Positions 62,455 through 64,000 of a stretch of 64,000 bases of DNA are shown here, piece by piece. The DNA comes from Liolophura sinensis (lineage: Eukaryota > Mollusca > Polyplacophora > Chitonida > Chitonidae). Positions within the stretch are counted from its first letter, which is position 1. The number at the start of each line of letters is the position of its first letter. Below the pieces are notes generated by a model. The model saw nothing but the letters and a program-made list of their open reading frames with translations, was not told where the DNA came from and did no database searches. A program made the translations under genes and the position numbers. Where the stretch lies: contig NC_088303.1 of NCBI RefSeq assembly GCF_032854445.1, forward strand, positions 22,887,501 to 22,951,500, given 5' to 3'.

Positions 62455-64000
62455 TTGATTTGTACTCACCTACATGTACCTGCTCACGTGTACTTTCTCA
62501 TCCTATACATACAGTTCAGTTAGCCCAAGGCCTCTCAGTAATATGTGTACACGTGCATGTATCTGTTCACGTGTACTGTCTCATCCTATACATACAGTTC
62601 AGTGAGCCCAAGGCCTCTCAGTAATATGTGTACACATGCATGTACCTGCTCACATGTACTTTCTCATCCTATACATACAGTTCAGTGAGCCCAAGGCCTC
62701 TCAGTAATATGTGTACACATGCATGTACCTGCTCACATGTACTTTCTCATCCTATATGTACAGTTCAGTGAGCCCAAGGCCTCTCAGTAATATGTGTACA
62801 CATGCATGTACCTGCTCACATGTACTTTCTCATCCTATACGTACAGTTCAGTGAGCCCAAGGCCTCTCAGTAATATGTGTACACATGCATGTACCTGCTC
62901 ACATGTACTTTCTCATCCTATGCATACAGTTCAGTGAGCCCAAGGTCTCTCAGTAATATGTGTACATGTACATGTACCTGTTCACGTGTACTTTCTCATC
63001 CTATACATACAGTTCAGTGAGCCCAAGGTCTCTCAGTAATACGTGTACACGTACATGTACCTGTTCACGTGTGCTTTCTCATCCTATACGTACAGTTCAG
63101 TGAGCCCAAGGCCTCTCAGTAATATGTGTACACATGCATGTACCTGCTCACATGTACTTTCTCATCCTATGCATACAGTTCAGTGAGCCCAAGGTCTCTC
63201 AGTAATATGTGTACATGTACATGTACCTGTTCACATGTACTGTCTCATCCTATACATGCAGTTCAGTGAGCCCAAGGTCTCTCAGTAATACGTGTACACG
63301 TACATGTACCTGTTCACATGTACTTTCTCATCCTATACGTACAGTTCAGTGAGCCCAAGGTCTCTCAGTAACATGTGTACACGTACATGTACCTGTTCAC
63401 ATGTACTGTCTCATCGTATACGTACAGTTCAGTGAGCCCAAGGTCTCTCAGTAATATGTGTACACGTACATGTACCTGCTCACATGTACTGTCTCATCGT
63501 ATGCGTACACTTCAGTGAGCCCAAGGTCTCTCAGTAACATGTGTACACGTACATGTACCTGTTCACATGTACTTTCTCATCCTATACATACAGTTCAGTG
63601 AGCCCAAGGTCTCTCAGTAATATGTGTACACATACATGTACCTGCTCACGTGTACTTTCTCATCCTATACGTACAGTTCAGTGAGCCCAAGGTCTCTCAG
63701 TAATACGTGTACACGTACATGTACCTGTTCACGTGTACTGTCTCATCGTATGTGTACAGTTCAGTGAGACCAAGGTCTCTCAGTAATACGTGTACATGTA
63801 CCTGCTCACATGTACTGTCTCATCCTATACATACAGTTCAGTGTGCCCAAGGTCTCTCAGTAACATGTGTACACGTACATGTACCTGTTCACGTGTACTG
63901 TCTCATCGTATGTGTACAGTTCAGTGAGACCAAGGTCTCTCAGTAATACGTGTACACGTACATGTACCTGCTCACATGTACTTTCTCATCCTATACATAC
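62455..64000. repeat. 83-bp tandem array, cut by the window edge
   Basis: At least 18 copies of an 83-bp unit: CTCAGTAATATGTGTACAC, RTRCATGTACCTGYTCACRT, GTACTKTCTCATCCTATAC and RTACAGTTCAGTGAGCCCAAGG. Copies differ mainly at CG/TG/CA positions (TACGTAC or TACATAC, CACGTG or CACATG, GTACACGTAC or GTACACATGC). Many units contain the E-box palindrome CACGTG. The array is still in progress at base 64000. Confidence 0.96.

Overview
The window looks like a piece of an invertebrate nuclear genome, most likely a lophotrochozoan (mollusc or brachiopod). It is AT-rich, has no long intact reading frames except inside tandem repeats, contains a 200-base run of N (scaffold gap), and shows split coding exons with GT/AG borders. 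It also carries a tRNA-derived SINE with a conserved body and a TCAAATAAATAAA-like 3' end, and many TACATGTA-type words. The taxon assignment is inference from pattern only. There are no bacterial operons, rRNA genes, true tRNA genes or CRISPR arrays.

Layout. (1) 1-9.75 kb: the 3' part of a plus-strand gene. Its last coding exon (5251-6007) encodes a low-complexity Ser/Asn/Lys-rich C-terminus, a 35-bp tandem array lies just upstream in the last intron, and a long AT-rich 3' UTR may run to a poly(A) signal at 9724. (2) 9.8-29.3 kb: intergenic or unassigned DNA with two good SINE copies, a MITE-like element, (AT)n tracts, a 44-bp minisatellite array and a 134-bp tandem duplication. A possible minus-strand ORF sits at 26.6-27.0 kb. 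(3) 29.36-64 kb: a large plus-strand gene. A CCAAT/E2F-like upstream region precedes a clear first coding exon (29800-29997, exact GTAAGC donor). It is followed by a series of short candidate exons (15-116 bp) with good splice borders and largely compatible phases, as far as 61588. I do not recognise the protein.

The introns of the second gene carry unrelated tandem arrays with units of 23, 48, 129, 63, 57 and 83 bp. The 63-bp array (54.4-57.4 kb, about 46 copies) is the largest feature in the window, and the 83-bp array runs off the right edge. Units of 48, 57, 63 and 129 bp are all multiples of three, so they make long open frames, on both strands for the 63-bp array. The frame evidence argues that these are by-products of the repeat and not proteins.

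The exon calls come from reading splice sites and translation by eye. They have not been tested against transcripts or homologues, and some of the small ones will be wrong.
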